From contig CAYVXD010000002.1 in assembly GCA_964454265.1 (NCBI GenBank), positions 1 to 64,000 on the forward strand: 64,000 nucleotides of DNA. Direction: 5' to 3'. Below are positions 9,756 through 19,230 of this stretch, one piece after another. Source of the stretch: JAUWMI01 sp964454265. GTDB taxonomy: Bacteria > Sumerlaeota > Sumerlaeia > MWCT01 > JAUWMI01. Positions within the stretch are counted from its first letter, which is position 1, and each line of letters starts with the position of its first letter. The position numbers and the translations under genes were made by a program. Under the pieces are notes generated by a model. That model ran no database searches. It was not told where the DNA came from and worked only from the letters and a program-made list of their open reading frames with translations.

Positions 9756-11317
9756 GGATGATTATTCACCGACGTGCAGCTCGTCAGGTTAAAGTTCGTG
9801 CCGTTATTGACACAGCAGTTTTCCGCGACAAGGGATTGGATAGCCTCGATCCCATCGCCTGTATTATCGGAGCACGTATTGTGGCTGACTGTGCCGCCTT
9901 CGTTTATACGAATGCCGTTATCTCCGTTGTAAACGCAGGTATTGCCGCTGACTGTGCTGTTATCCCATGCATCGATTCCATCGTCTCCGTTGTTAGTGCA
10001 GATATTGCCGGTCACTGTGCCGTTGACACTCGAATCGATTCCATCCTCTCCGTTGTTATTGCAGATATTACCGGTGATCATACAGTCCCTGTTTGCTATG
10101 ATTCCGGAACCACCATTGTTGTAACAGCGCAGGGCATCAAATTGGGATTTCTCTGCCACACCAGCGTGAATTCCGCTCCCCCGCCAGTCGCGCACGGTGC
10201 CATTGCGGATGGCAATGTTATATTGGGCACCGTTGACATAGATGCCATGGCCAGTGGTCCCTGCTGCTTTGCCAGGCCCAATTAATGCGTGACCGTTCAG
10301 GTCCAGCGTGACATTGTCGGCATCAATAGTGATGCCATTTGTGTTCTGCGTAGCCAGCGTGAGGTCGCCAGTCAGGCGATACATTCCGGGCTGGGAGATG
10401 CTGTAGGGCAGCTCGCTTATGAGAATATCCAATTGATTGTCCGCTACCGCATCCACCGGTGTCGTGTTTCCGATCAAGGTGTTCCCTGAGACGATATTGT
10501 CAGCACCGTCAAGGTCCAGCCCGCGGTCATTATCCGTACAATGATTATCGCTAATACGATTGTCAGAACCAGTAGCGAGTATGCCAGCACCATCTCCTCC
10601 ACTGCCGTTCGAGTCGCAGGTATTATCCACTACCCGGCAATCACTCGACACCTGTATTCCATCGCCGGTGTTACTCTGGCAGGTATTGCCGCTGACCGTG
10701 CAGCCTTCGTATGTATGGATGCCGTCGCCTGTATTACTACTGGAGGAATTGCCGGTAACTGTGCTGCCATTCCATGCAAATATGCCGTTGCCTCCGTTTT
10801 CACGGCAGGTATTGCCGCTGGCAATGCTGCCATGGCGTACATTGATGCCGTAGTCTTCGTTAGCTCTGCAGATATTGCCGCTGACTATGCTGCAAGCGCC
10901 TGTAATGATGCCACCGATACCGTTGTTATAACATCGCAATGCCTCAAACTGACAGTTTTCGGAGAGTATGGCATTAACCCCATTCCACTGCCAGTCGCGC
11001 ACGGTCCCATTGCGTACGGCAATGTTGTATTGAGCTCCGCTGACCACGATTCCAGTGCCATATCCCCCTGCTGCTTTACCAGGCCCGATTATCGCATGCC
11101 CGTTCAGGTCCAGGGTGACATTGTCCGCGTCAATAGTGATGCCATGCGTATTAGTCTGGGTTGTGGATAGGTCATCAACTACAATATATGAACCGGAGCT
11201 GGAGATGGTGTAAGGAATCTCTGCGATGTCAATCTGCCCATCACCAGCCCAGGCAGCTGCCCCCAGCAAAAGACACAAACCAAGAATACAAGCCGTTGTT
11301 GTGATACGTCGTTTCAT
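9752..11317 (-). CDS. Exported right-handed parallel beta-helix protein with internal duplication
   Basis: 521 aa, AGGAGG site, signal peptide ending AAAWAGD. NosD/pectate-lyase-type coils (SGNTCxxNxGDGI, one per 22-24 aa) make a beta-helix. The whole unit is present twice: ITIDADNVTLDLNGHAIIGP occurs at about residues 60-80 and again, nearly identical, at about 325-345, each followed by NIAxRNGTVRDW and a run of coils. It is a paralogue of the 11503 gene. Probably extracellular; a polysaccharide-binding or lyase role is possible, but no catalytic set was identified. Confidence 0.85.
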   Translation of the reverse strand: MKRRITTTACILGLCLLLGAAAWAGDGQIDIAEIPYTISSSGSYIVVDDLSTTQTNTHGITIDADNVTLDLNGHAIIGPGKAAGGYGTGIVVSGAQYNIAVRNGTVRDWQWNGVNAILSENCQFEALRCYNNGIGGIITGACSIVSGNICRANEDYGINVRHGSIASGNTCRENGGNGIFAWNGSTVTGNSSSSNTGDGIHTYEGCTVSGNTCQSNTGDGIQVSSDCRVVDNTCDSNGSGGDGAGILATGSDNRISDNHCTDNDRGLDLDGADNIVSGNTLIGNTTPVDAVADNQLDILISELPYSISQPGMYRLTGDLTLATQNTNGITIDADNVTLDLNGHALIGPGKAAGTTGHGIYVNGAQYNIAIRNGTVRDWRGSGIHAGVAEKSQFDALRCYNNGGSGIIANRDCMITGNICNNNGEDGIDSSVNGTVTGNICTNNGDDGIDAWDNSTVSGNTCVYNGDNGIRINEGGTVSHNTCSDNTGDGIEAIQSLVAENCCVNNGTNFNLTSCTSVNNHP

Positions 11318-11449
11318 AGTGCCGTCCTCCTTCTCTTTGTCACTTTACTTTGCAGTTCTACGTTTCGCCGTCTTACGCACTGTTAAACCAATACGAACAC
11401 AAGATATTCCATACTCTCAAAATCCACCCACTCCCCTCCTTTCTCTAAA

Positions 11450-11502
11450 CGGACTAACTGACCAACGGACTAACGGTCTCAACCGACAAACCGGCCAACC
11501 AA
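11450..11502. repeat. CGGACTAAC/GACCAAC tandem repeat
   Basis: AAACGGACTAACTGACCAAC, then GGACTAACGGTCTC and ACCGACAAACCGGCCAACC, upstream of the 9752 gene and directly after the stop of the next gene. Confidence 0.65.
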
Positions 11503-12555
11503 TCAGAACGAGACGTTAAGCAAGTCGCCTGCACCCACCGTATTGCCACCAACAATATCGTAGTTTATGCCGTTTCCGCTGGCGCGATTGCTGGCAATGT
11601 AGTTGCCCGTCGCCGGGTTGCAGTCAATCCCGCGGTCATTATCATTCACCAGGTTGCGTTCAATGCAATTGTCTGAACTCGTTGTGTGGATGCCCGCTCC
11701 ATCTCCTGTACTGAAGCCGTTAGAGCCGCACGCATTGTCTACAACCCGGCAATCATAAGAGACTTGTATTCCGTCCCCTGTGTTGAAGCTGCAGTTATTT
11801 CCGCTGACCATACTGCCACCGGTATTGATACCGTAGTATCCGTTGCTGCCGCAGCTATTGCCAGTAACCGTACCGCCAGCCAGTACAGAGATGCCGTGGA
11901 TCGTGTTGAACTGGCAGGCATTACCAATGACCGCACATCTTTCCTCTGCTTCAATGCCGTCCGCACCGTTTGAGCGGCAGGCATTGCCGCTGATCGAACA
12001 GCCTTCCCCCGCATCGATACCGTCGTCGCCGTTGCTCATGCAGACGTTTCCGCTGATTGCACAGCCATGGGATGCATAGATGCCGTCGTACGTGTTTTCA
12101 TAGCAGGTATTACCGCTGACCGTACTGCCAGGGCCTGCAATAATGCCGCGGGAACCGTTGTTATAGCAACGCAGGGCCTCAAACTGGCTGTTGTAGGCGT
12201 AATCGCCATTAACGCCCGTCTGACGCCAGTCGCGCACGGTGCCATTGCGGATGGCAATGTTATATTTGGTACCATTAACAAAGATGCCATGGCCAGTGGT
12301 GCCTTCTACTTTTCCGGGGCCAATTATCGCATGACCGTTCAGGTCCAGTGTTACATTGTCGGCGTCAATAATAATGCCATCTATGTCAGTCGCAGTTGTG
12401 GACAGGTCGTCAACTACAATATAGGAGCCGGAGCTGGATATAGCATAAGGAATCTCAGCAATGTCAATCTGTCCATCACCAGCCCATGCCCATGCGCCCA
12501 GCAAAAGCGACAATCCAATTATGCAAGCAATTTTTGTAATACTTCGCTTCATCAT
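11503..12555 (-). CDS. Exported right-handed parallel beta-helix protein
   Basis: 350 aa, GGAG site, signal peptide (IACIIGLSLLLGAWAWAGD). One capping block IIIDADNVTLDLNGHAIIGP and about ten beta-helix coils of the form SGNxCxxNGxDGI. Closely related to each half of the 9752 product, so the three units arose by duplication. Its upstream region carries the leader shared with the beta-propeller gene, suggesting common regulation. Confidence 0.85.
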   Translation of the reverse strand: MMKRSITKIACIIGLSLLLGAWAWAGDGQIDIAEIPYAISSSGSYIVVDDLSTTATDIDGIIIDADNVTLDLNGHAIIGPGKVEGTTGHGIFVNGTKYNIAIRNGTVRDWRQTGVNGDYAYNSQFEALRCYNNGSRGIIAGPGSTVSGNTCYENTYDGIYASHGCAISGNVCMSNGDDGIDAGEGCSISGNACRSNGADGIEAEERCAVIGNACQFNTIHGISVLAGGTVTGNSCGSNGYYGINTGGSMVSGNNCSFNTGDGIQVSYDCRVVDNACGSNGFSTGDGAGIHTTSSDNCIERNLVNDNDRGIDCNPATGNYIASNRASGNGINYDIVGGNTVGAGDLLNVSF

Positions 12556-12674
12556 TTGATCACTCCTTTTTTGTTAGAATAGTATGGAACGTACACTTTT
12601 GCATCTCGCATTGTTTTCGTGCCAATCCCACAAGGACTCTTCGCACTCCAACAATACACGCCTCACCACCTTTC

Positions 12675-12732
12675 TCTAAACGGACTAACTGACCAACGGT
12701 CTAACGGACTAACCGACCAACGGACATACGAA
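12675..12732. repeat. CGGACTAAC/GACCAACGG tandem repeat
   Basis: Four to five degenerate units (CGGACTAACTGACCAACGG and variants) between the start of the 11503 gene and its promoter-like block. Part of the gene-free stretch 12556-13271. Confidence 0.65.
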
Positions 12733-12824
12733 TTAACCGACTTTACACAACGAGCTTTCCAACTTTCACCTTCTCTGGTTTGGACTATTTAAAAATGTAA
12801 AACCGGGTAGCAAAGTGCATCATT

Positions 12825-13070
12825 TACTGACTAGCCATGTAAGTGACAACGCGGTTACTCTGACGCATCGTGATAGTGTATAATTTTTGTATCCATTTTT
12901 TTTTAATAAAAAGCAAAATTATTGTCAAACAGAATATCTAGTTTTCTGATTTTTAATTATGACTGGCAGTCGCGCCGGTTTGCATAAGAGCCTGTGCAAA
13001 TTTTTGGTGAGATGAAAAAGGGAAAGCATTACGGGCAAACTGGCTCACGCAGGAATTAAGGTGACGCGAT
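12825..13070 (-). promoter_or_regulatory. Promoter/leader block shared with the beta-propeller gene
   Basis: Counterpart of 6950-7195. On the minus strand a TTGACA lies at 12923-12928 and is followed by an AT-rich stretch with TATTAA as a possible -10. CTGTGCAAATTTTTGGTGAG lies upstream (near 12990) and a GGTTACTCTGACG segment downstream, at the same spacings as in the other copy. No gene is visible in 12556-13271. Confidence 0.6.
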
Positions 13071-13271
13071 GGTCAGTCCAACAACCTGGTGGCCCAGGCG
13101 GCTTCATTCCGTAGCATTCAATTGCACCCATTTTTCCTCTTTACAAACACTGGTGGTATTGGCCAGAGTATTTCGGATTTGTGCGACGAGTGCGCCTCTG
13201 GAGTAACGGAATCAGCCTGAGGCTGATAAATTGGGTGCGAATACGCGGCGCAGGGGTGAAGGGAGTGCGTG

Positions 13272-14033
13272 ATGCGCGTAGTGTTTCTGGGCACAGGCAC
13301 GTCATTCGGCGTCCCGATAATTGGATGTCGGTGTCGGGTCTGTCAGTCAGAAAATCCGAAGAATAAACGGCTTCGCGCTAGCGTTTACTGTGTGGAAGGA
13401 GACAGCCAGGTGCTGATTGATTGTTCGACCGATTTCCGCCAGCAGGCCCTTACGCACCAGATTGATCGTCTGGACGCGGTGCTATTTACGCATAATCACG
13501 CTGATCATATCTCGGGGATTGATGATTTGCGCATCTACAACCTGCTGCATCACCGGGCAATTGATGTTTACGGCAATGAGGACGTTATTAACGATATAAA
13601 GCGCCGGTATGATTACTGTTTTAATCCAGTACAGATCGGTGGGGGAGTGCCACAGTTTGAATTGCATCGTGCTGATGTCCCGTTCCGTATTGGTGAGATA
13701 GCCATCACCCCGATTCCGGTGTGGCACGGGAACCTGGAGATTTTGGGATACCGCTTGAATGATTTTTGCTACATTACTGACGCGAACAAGATACCCGAGA
13801 GTTCGCTGGCTGAGATGCGTGGGCTGAAGCTATTGGTTATTAATGCATTGCGTGAGAAGCCCTTTGCCACACATTTCTCGCTGGCCGAAGCGCTTGAAAT
13901 CGCGAAGGCTTTGCAACCCCGCCAAGCATATTTCACCCATATTTCTCACCGCCTGGATCACGAAGAGATTAACCGCACATTGCCCCCAGAGTATCAGCTT
14001 GCCTATGATGGGCTGACCGTTGATCTGGACTGA
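13272..14033 (+). CDS. Metallo-beta-lactamase-fold hydrolase, PhnP-like
   Basis: 253 aa. Metal-binding motif THNHADH at about residues 75-81 and the GTGTSFGVP opening are those of PhnP-type MBL hydrolases. A small zinc knuckle (GCRCRVC) near residue 20 is also typical of this group. Members are phosphodiesterases acting on cyclic phosphates; the exact substrate cannot be read here. ATG 13272 is preferred over the adjacent GTG because AAGGGAG (13259-13265) is well placed. Divergent from the beta-helix genes. Confidence 0.88.
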   Translation: MRVVFLGTGTSFGVPIIGCRCRVCQSENPKNKRLRASVYCVEGDSQVLIDCSTDFRQQALTHQIDRLDAVLFTHNHADHISGIDDLRIYNLLHHRAIDVYGNEDVINDIKRRYDYCFNPVQIGGGVPQFELHRADVPFRIGEIAITPIPVWHGNLEILGYRLNDFCYITDANKIPESSLAEMRGLKLLVINALREKPFATHFSLAEALEIAKALQPRQAYFTHISHRLDHEEINRTLPPEYQLAYDGLTVDLD

Positions 14034-14180
14034 AGTGGCTCGACCATAATCCTGCCGACATTTTTCTCCTTGAAAGGGCAATTTAAGCATATCCAGTGAT
14101 CTTTACGTCGTTCTTCCCTCAAGCACAATCGCGCTATTGGCTGCCGGGAGATACGTGTTCGAAGAAACGTAAAAAAGCTA

Positions 14181-14215
14181 TTGACATGGCTTACAAGTGT
14201 AGGCTACCGCTTATT
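14181..14215 (+). promoter_or_regulatory. Promoter with BlaI-type operator
   Basis: TTGACA at 14181-14186 is followed by the inverted repeat TACA-AG-TGTA (14192-14201), the core symmetry of BlaI/MecI operators, within the -35/-10 spacer. A -10 near 14205 is weak. Position 60-80 bp ahead of the BlaI-family gene suggests autoregulation. Confidence 0.5.
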
Positions 14216-14262
14216 TGTGTTGTTAATTGGGCGAATCTAAAGATGCCGGAGGATCAATATTC

Positions 14263-14700
14263 ATGAAGAGAAGAGCCAAAAAAGTTTCCAGTCCACCACG
14301 TCTGTCTGAAGCTGAATGGATTATTATGAAGCCGTTCTGGGAACGGGGCGCACTGGCTGCCCGAGACCTATTCGCCGCACTTCCGTCTAATAATCAATGG
14401 GCTTATAAGACGGTGAAGACAATGCTTGCCCGGCTGGTAAAAAAGGCTGCTCTCGAATACACTCAGGTGGGAAACTCTTATCTCTACCGTGCTCGATTCG
14501 GGCAGGAGGAGATGGTGAGGGCGGCGGTTAAGAATTTTTCCCACCGCGTGTTGGATGGGGCACTCAAACCTTTTCTTGTTCACTTTTTTGACGGTAGAGA
14601 GCCCTCGGCAGAGGAAATCTCTACTCTGCGCGGCATTCTTAAACAACTTAAGGAACAGCAAGCGCATGATAATGAGAAAAATGCGAGGAACAAAAAATGA
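14263..14700 (+). CDS. BlaI/MecI/CopY-family repressor
   Basis: 145 aa from ATG 14263, which has a GGAGGA site (14248-14253). The winged-helix region LSEAEWIIMKPFWE...WAYKTVKTMLARLVKKAAL is the BlaI signature, followed by a helical dimerisation and cleavage tail. In characterised systems such repressors are inactivated by a neighbouring M56 protease after an extracellular signal. The stop overlaps the M56 gene start (ATGA at 14697-14700), so the two are translationally coupled. Confidence 0.92.
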   Translation: MKRRAKKVSSPPRLSEAEWIIMKPFWERGALAARDLFAALPSNNQWAYKTVKTMLARLVKKAALEYTQVGNSYLYRARFGQEEMVRAAVKNFSHRVLDGALKPFLVHFFDGREPSAEEISTLRGILKQLKEQQAHDNEKNARNKK

Positions 14701-17700
14701 TGAATGCAATTATCACATTCTGGGCGCAATGGATGCTCGCCACATCGTGGCAGCTAGTAGTCATGGTTATAGTGGTTGGTGCTTTATGTTTCTTTTGGCG
14801 CAAAGCCCCGGTGCGGATGCTGCATTTGCTCTGGCTTTTGGTTTTTATCAAACTCCTTATCCCACCGCATCTGGGACATGATTATTCGCTTGCCAATCTC
14901 CTGGTGCGTTCGGAAATTTTCACATCGCAGCATTTAGCGGTCAATAGTGCGCAAGAGGAATGGCAAGTTCCTGCCGTGCATTTGTCCAGGACTGCAATCG
15001 AAGGCCCAATTGCCATCGAGGATGAGAGCGTAATAAGCGATAATGAGGTCGGTTCATCTCTTCCGTCCACATCAGTTCAAGAATTTCCTATTGTCTCTGG
15101 TATAGGGCAATTTACTTACCAGCATATTCTTTTTGTCCTTTGGCTGGTGGGCGCTGCAGGGCTTTTGCTTAGAAGTTTGATGAGTGCCGGCAGATTCCGG
15201 GGGTGGTTATCTGCTTACGGACAGCCGCCACCTTCATGGTTTAAAGAAAAACTGGCAGAATGGTCTCAGAAATTCAGGCTCAGAGAACCCCCAGGATGCT
15301 TTATTGTTTCGGGGAGCCATTGTCCGTGCCTTTTCGGCTGGTTCAAGCCCCAATTACTCTTCCCCAAGGATTTGTTAAAGCGCTTGACCCCGGAGCAACT
15401 GCAAATGGCTGTTTATCACGAATTAACTCATATAAAGGGGAGGGATACCATTATGAACGGGCTGCAAAGTTTACTGCAAATTGTTTACTGGTTTCATCCG
15501 CTGGTCTGGTTGGCGGGACGCGAGGTTCGGCATTACCGGGAGATGGTGGTGGACGAGGCAGTCGTATCTGCTCATAAGAACTTACCCAAGCATACCTATG
15601 AGCAAACGATTCTTGCCCTGGCAGAGCATAGTCCGGCACGCCCGGTGCCTGCGATGGTGGGAATTCTTGAGCATCGCAGTTTTGTGTTTAGAAGGGTGAT
15701 GCGACTCGTCGCCAGCTCCTCCACAAGAATTGGTTGGCGCCAGACGTTTTTAAGCTGGGTGATGTTAGCTCTCTTTACTTTCTTTTTTATTCCAATGGGG
15801 ATAAGTCAGCCTCAGGTTTCCCCATCGGATACGCTAAACGTTGAGAAGAAAGCGTTTCCCGAAGTTCTGAATGAGGCGCAGAGGCTCTATATGCAGTGGA
15901 CGGGGGAAAGATTTTCTGGGTATCTTGACAAAAGTGATTATGCTGACCTCTCAGACTCCACCAAAGCGGAGCTTGAGAAGGGATGGATTAGCATTCTGGA
16001 AGGACCATGGAGCCGCAAATATTATGATACGATTAATTGTCTTGCGGCTCTAAAGAGCAAAAAAGCCGTGAAACCGCTGCTCCATATTGCTGCCGAGCGC
16101 AGGGAAAAGGACAATCGCGATCGCTGGATGGCGGTCAGGGCACTGGGGATAATTGGTGATGAATCGGTGGTGCCGGAGCTTATTCACCTGATTTATCATT
16201 ACAATCAGAACACGCGGTTCTGGGCGCAGATTTCGCTCGCACGAATCACAGGCGTGAATTTCGGCTATGACTGGCAAAAATGGGGTGAGTGGTGGAATCA
16301 GCAAGGCAAGCAACCTCCATTCTCACCTGAAAAAATCACCTGGACTACCAAATACCCTGAATGGGCTGATTCACAGAAGCAAAAGGAAAGTGATAGAAAC
16401 TTCGTTGAAAGATTCAGCGGCAGAAAGGAAGAAGAGTCGGCTACCGTTAGTCCTGCTCCAAAGCCTGAAGTGAACTACCTTGGGCAAGCCAATTTCCCCA
16501 GCGTTGTCGCCCTTGACCCGCCAAATGGCGCCACTGACGTCGACCCTGCCCGTGAGCACATTACCGTAACTTTTGACCGCCCAATGATGAGAGGCGGATA
16601 TTCATGGGTAGACAAGGGCAAACGCCCCAAATTAGAGAAAATCGAATGGATTAATGACCACCAGTGTCGCGCATGGGTGACTTTGGAGCCGGGCCGAGAA
16701 TATGGCGTATGGCTGAATTTTGGTCCGAGAACGTGTAACTTTAAAAGTCGAGAGGGTGTCTCTGCCGACCGCGTTTACTGGACGTTTCGCACTAGTTCCG
16801 CACAGCAGACAAGTGAAGTGGGGACACTTCAAGCAAAGATAGACAAGGCACAATCCGGTGGTGTCGTCATCGTTTCGCCAGGCAAGCACGAAGGCCCCCT
16901 GGAAATCACCAAGCCCCTGACGCTGCGTGGCGAGGATGCCCGCACCTGCACAATTGAACTACTCGGCAACGAACCAACCATCACTGTAAGAGGCACCAAG
17001 GACGCTGTCCTTGAGAATTTGACGGTTCGCTGGGCTCCAAAATCAACTGATGTGCGTATTGAATCGCCTGCTGCAATTTACGTGCGAGACAGCGACGTGG
17101 TGATTCGCGGTTGCCGTCTTGAGCCCCTTGAGCGGCCTAAAGACACACCTTACGGCCTAATGGCTGCAGGCAGATCCCACGTGACCTTTACCGAAGGCAG
17201 GAGCACGGGCTTTGCCTACGCCCTGATTTTCCTTGAGGGCGCCAACGGTACTGTCAGCAACTCCATTCTCACAGATGCCGGGCACAGCGTGGTCACACTT
17301 CATGCCAACTCTCGTGTTAAAATTATCGGAAATATCCTTGGCCGATGTGAGTATCATGCGGTGCGTAATACTGGTGGGACAATGGATATGACCAATAATC
17401 TGGTAATCGCTGACAATCGCGCTGGCGCTTATCTAGGTAATAAATCGGCTCACGGGCGTATCGCCAACAATCTGTTCTCCCAGAATCGCGGAGCAATCTG
17501 GGCTTATGCTAGTTCCGACGTTACTATTGAGAACAACGTCTTTCTTGCTGAAAATGGCCCCGGCGTAGGGTTCCACGACAGCTGTGACTTAACCATACGG
17601 AATAATTGCTTTGTCAACAATGCACAAGGTCTGACCAGGTATTCAAAAGAAGGGCGACCACCTGGCATCGGTGCGCGCACCAATGGCAACCACTTCTGGA

Positions 17701-17903
17701 ACAATAAAGAAGACTTCGTGGATTTTGAAAAAGAGACCTCTGCGCTATACGGCGATCCGAAATTCACCGACCCCAGTAATGGTGATTTCACACCGCAAAA
17801 AGACTCACCGCTTCTGGATAATACAGGGCACCCACTCGCCGGGCTCACTGACCCCGAACCTATCCGCGCTCTCTGGGCCACCTGGGCTGCGCTGAATCAA
17901 TAG
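14697..17903 (+). CDS. M56 (BlaR1-type) membrane protease fused to HEAT, Ig-like and beta-helix domains
   Basis: 1068 aa. Residues 1-360 form a BlaR1/MecR1-like sensor protease: several N-terminal membrane helices, HELTH zinc motif at 241-245, a downstream VVDEAVVS and a further membrane helix at about 350-370. In place of a penicillin-binding sensor there are HEAT-like repeats (about 430-525, ALGIIGDESVVPELIHLI), a Big_5 Ig-like domain (about 600-700, PPNGATDVDP...ITVTFDRPM) and a right-handed beta-helix (about 710-1035). I infer that the external repeats sense a polymer or surface ligand and that the protease then relieves BlaI repression. Confidence 0.88.
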   Translation: MMNAIITFWAQWMLATSWQLVVMVIVVGALCFFWRKAPVRMLHLLWLLVFIKLLIPPHLGHDYSLANLLVRSEIFTSQHLAVNSAQEEWQVPAVHLSRTAIEGPIAIEDESVISDNEVGSSLPSTSVQEFPIVSGIGQFTYQHILFVLWLVGAAGLLLRSLMSAGRFRGWLSAYGQPPPSWFKEKLAEWSQKFRLREPPGCFIVSGSHCPCLFGWFKPQLLFPKDLLKRLTPEQLQMAVYHELTHIKGRDTIMNGLQSLLQIVYWFHPLVWLAGREVRHYREMVVDEAVVSAHKNLPKHTYEQTILALAEHSPARPVPAMVGILEHRSFVFRRVMRLVASSSTRIGWRQTFLSWVMLALFTFFFIPMGISQPQVSPSDTLNVEKKAFPEVLNEAQRLYMQWTGERFSGYLDKSDYADLSDSTKAELEKGWISILEGPWSRKYYDTINCLAALKSKKAVKPLLHIAAERREKDNRDRWMAVRALGIIGDESVVPELIHLIYHYNQNTRFWAQISLARITGVNFGYDWQKWGEWWNQQGKQPPFSPEKITWTTKYPEWADSQKQKESDRNFVERFSGRKEEESATVSPAPKPEVNYLGQANFPSVVALDPPNGATDVDPAREHITVTFDRPMMRGGYSWVDKGKRPKLEKIEWINDHQCRAWVTLEPGREYGVWLNFGPRTCNFKSREGVSADRVYWTFRTSSAQQTSEVGTLQAKIDKAQSGGVVIVSPGKHEGPLEITKPLTLRGEDARTCTIELLGNEPTITVRGTKDAVLENLTVRWAPKSTDVRIESPAAIYVRDSDVVIRGCRLEPLERPKDTPYGLMAAGRSHVTFTEGRSTGFAYALIFLEGANGTVSNSILTDAGHSVVTLHANSRVKIIGNILGRCEYHAVRNTGGTMDMTNNLVIADNRAGAYLGNKSAHGRIANNLFSQNRGAIWAYASSDVTIENNVFLAENGPGVGFHDSCDLTIRNNCFVNNAQGLTRYSKEGRPPGIGARTNGNHFWNNKEDFVDFEKETSALYGDPKFTDPSNGDFTPQKDSPLLDNTGHPLAGLTDPEPIRALWATWAALNQ

Positions 17904-17948
17904 ACGGCCATAAACCCTGACTTATTTCTCTCGCTAAGGAGAGTTGAC

Positions 17949-19070
17949 ATGAATTCCTTAAGAAGGTTTCTCAAACAATTGATGATTGCTGCTATGACGG
18001 TGGCAGCTTTAATTAGCGTTGCCTCCAGTGAGGAAATAAAAGATACGGTCTGCGAGGTTCACCTGCAAGATGGAAGAATTTATCGGTCGGCAAGGCTTGA
18101 CGTTCAACAAGTGGCACTCTGCACCAAATACGGAATCCTCAAAATTCCAATCGATGATCTGATAAGCATCATCCGTTCCACTTCTTCCGGTGAGGACGAG
18201 GTTGCTACTGTCAAATTCGTGGTAACAGGTGAGCTGCTCGTTGATGAGTTTTCCGGACATACTCCAGCGGAGCAATTCTGTTTTCGCAAGGGAGAAATCA
18301 GTCAAATTCTCTTTGGGTTTCCGGCAAGTGCGGCAGTAGGGCCGGAAGGGCCAAGATTTCGTATCTTATGGTTCAGGGACCGCAGGCACCATGCAGAGTC
18401 AATTCATCGAGTGGGAGACTATGGATATTCAGCAGCTGCTCGCATCGCTGAAGAAATTGGGGCGGCAAATATTGAGGTTCAGGACAACTATACCCTAACC
18501 AGTGAGAGGCTCTCGCAATTTGATGCCATTATTTTTATGAACGTCGAGTCTTGCGAGACGTTGAGTGAAAGCGAGCGGAAGACACTTCGCGACTTCCTTG
18601 CTGCGGGAGGATCAATCCTGGTAATAGGTCAGCAAGACCGTGGTTCACCGCTCTCGCGCGAGGCACTCTTTGCGAATTCTGTCTCCTTGCCATACGGAAT
18701 CGAATTTACAAAAGGAAAAGCGAAGTCTACAAAGAAACTCGCTTCTCATCCGATTACCAGTGGGCTCAAATCTGTTCCTGGAGGGGGCAGTGTTCTCAAA
18801 GTAAGATCTCCAGCGCAAGCGCTTGCTCCCGCCGATGGAAATAACGTGGTGCTGGCTATATCACAGCACGGGAAAGGCAGGATTGTTGCGGTAAGCGACG
18901 ACTCTGCCTTCGCAGACCTGTCTCTTAGCATAGAATCCCCCATTGCGGCGTTTAACGAATCTTTCTTTTTAGAAGCGCGAGAGCCCAAAGTGAAGCAGAG
19001 CCGTTTGTTCTTTAGAAACGTATTATGCTGGCTATTGCATCTAGAAGCAGAGCAACTGCAACAGGACTAG
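17949..19070 (+). CDS. Exported protein with amidotransferase-like (DUF4350-style) fold
   Basis: 373 aa, AAGGAG site, signal peptide (MIAAMTVAALISVASSEE). An N-terminal strand-rich part (about 25-120) precedes a GATase-1-like alpha/beta domain (about 125-360): RILWFRDRRHH, FDAIIFMNVES, LRDFLAAGGSILVIG, GKGRIVAVSDDSAFAD. No catalytic Cys-His pair is evident. It follows the M56 gene by 45 bp on the same strand and may be part of its response. Exact role unknown. Confidence 0.75.
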   Translation: MNSLRRFLKQLMIAAMTVAALISVASSEEIKDTVCEVHLQDGRIYRSARLDVQQVALCTKYGILKIPIDDLISIIRSTSSGEDEVATVKFVVTGELLVDEFSGHTPAEQFCFRKGEISQILFGFPASAAVGPEGPRFRILWFRDRRHHAESIHRVGDYGYSAAARIAEEIGAANIEVQDNYTLTSERLSQFDAIIFMNVESCETLSESERKTLRDFLAAGGSILVIGQQDRGSPLSREALFANSVSLPYGIEFTKGKAKSTKKLASHPITSGLKSVPGGGSVLKVRSPAQALAPADGNNVVLAISQHGKGRIVAVSDDSAFADLSLSIESPIAAFNESFFLEAREPKVKQSRLFFRNVLCWLLHLEAEQLQQD

Positions 19071-19230
19071 GAGAATCTGAACATTCAAGTAAAAACCATG
19101 AAAGGGAGTGAACGAATACGAAGGGGATTTATTTCCCACATTATTTTTTATTATCCGCATCTTGCAATTGAGTTTGGCCAAACTGAAAATAAATTTTAGC
19201 CAAATCTAAACGTATGCTTTAAGTTGGTAT

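Noticed and set aside
9758..12582. Long plus-strand frames opposite the beta-helix genes
   Set aside because: Shadows of the periodic coil sequence; no ribosome sites and no recognisable domains, whereas the minus-strand frames have signal peptides and ribosome sites.
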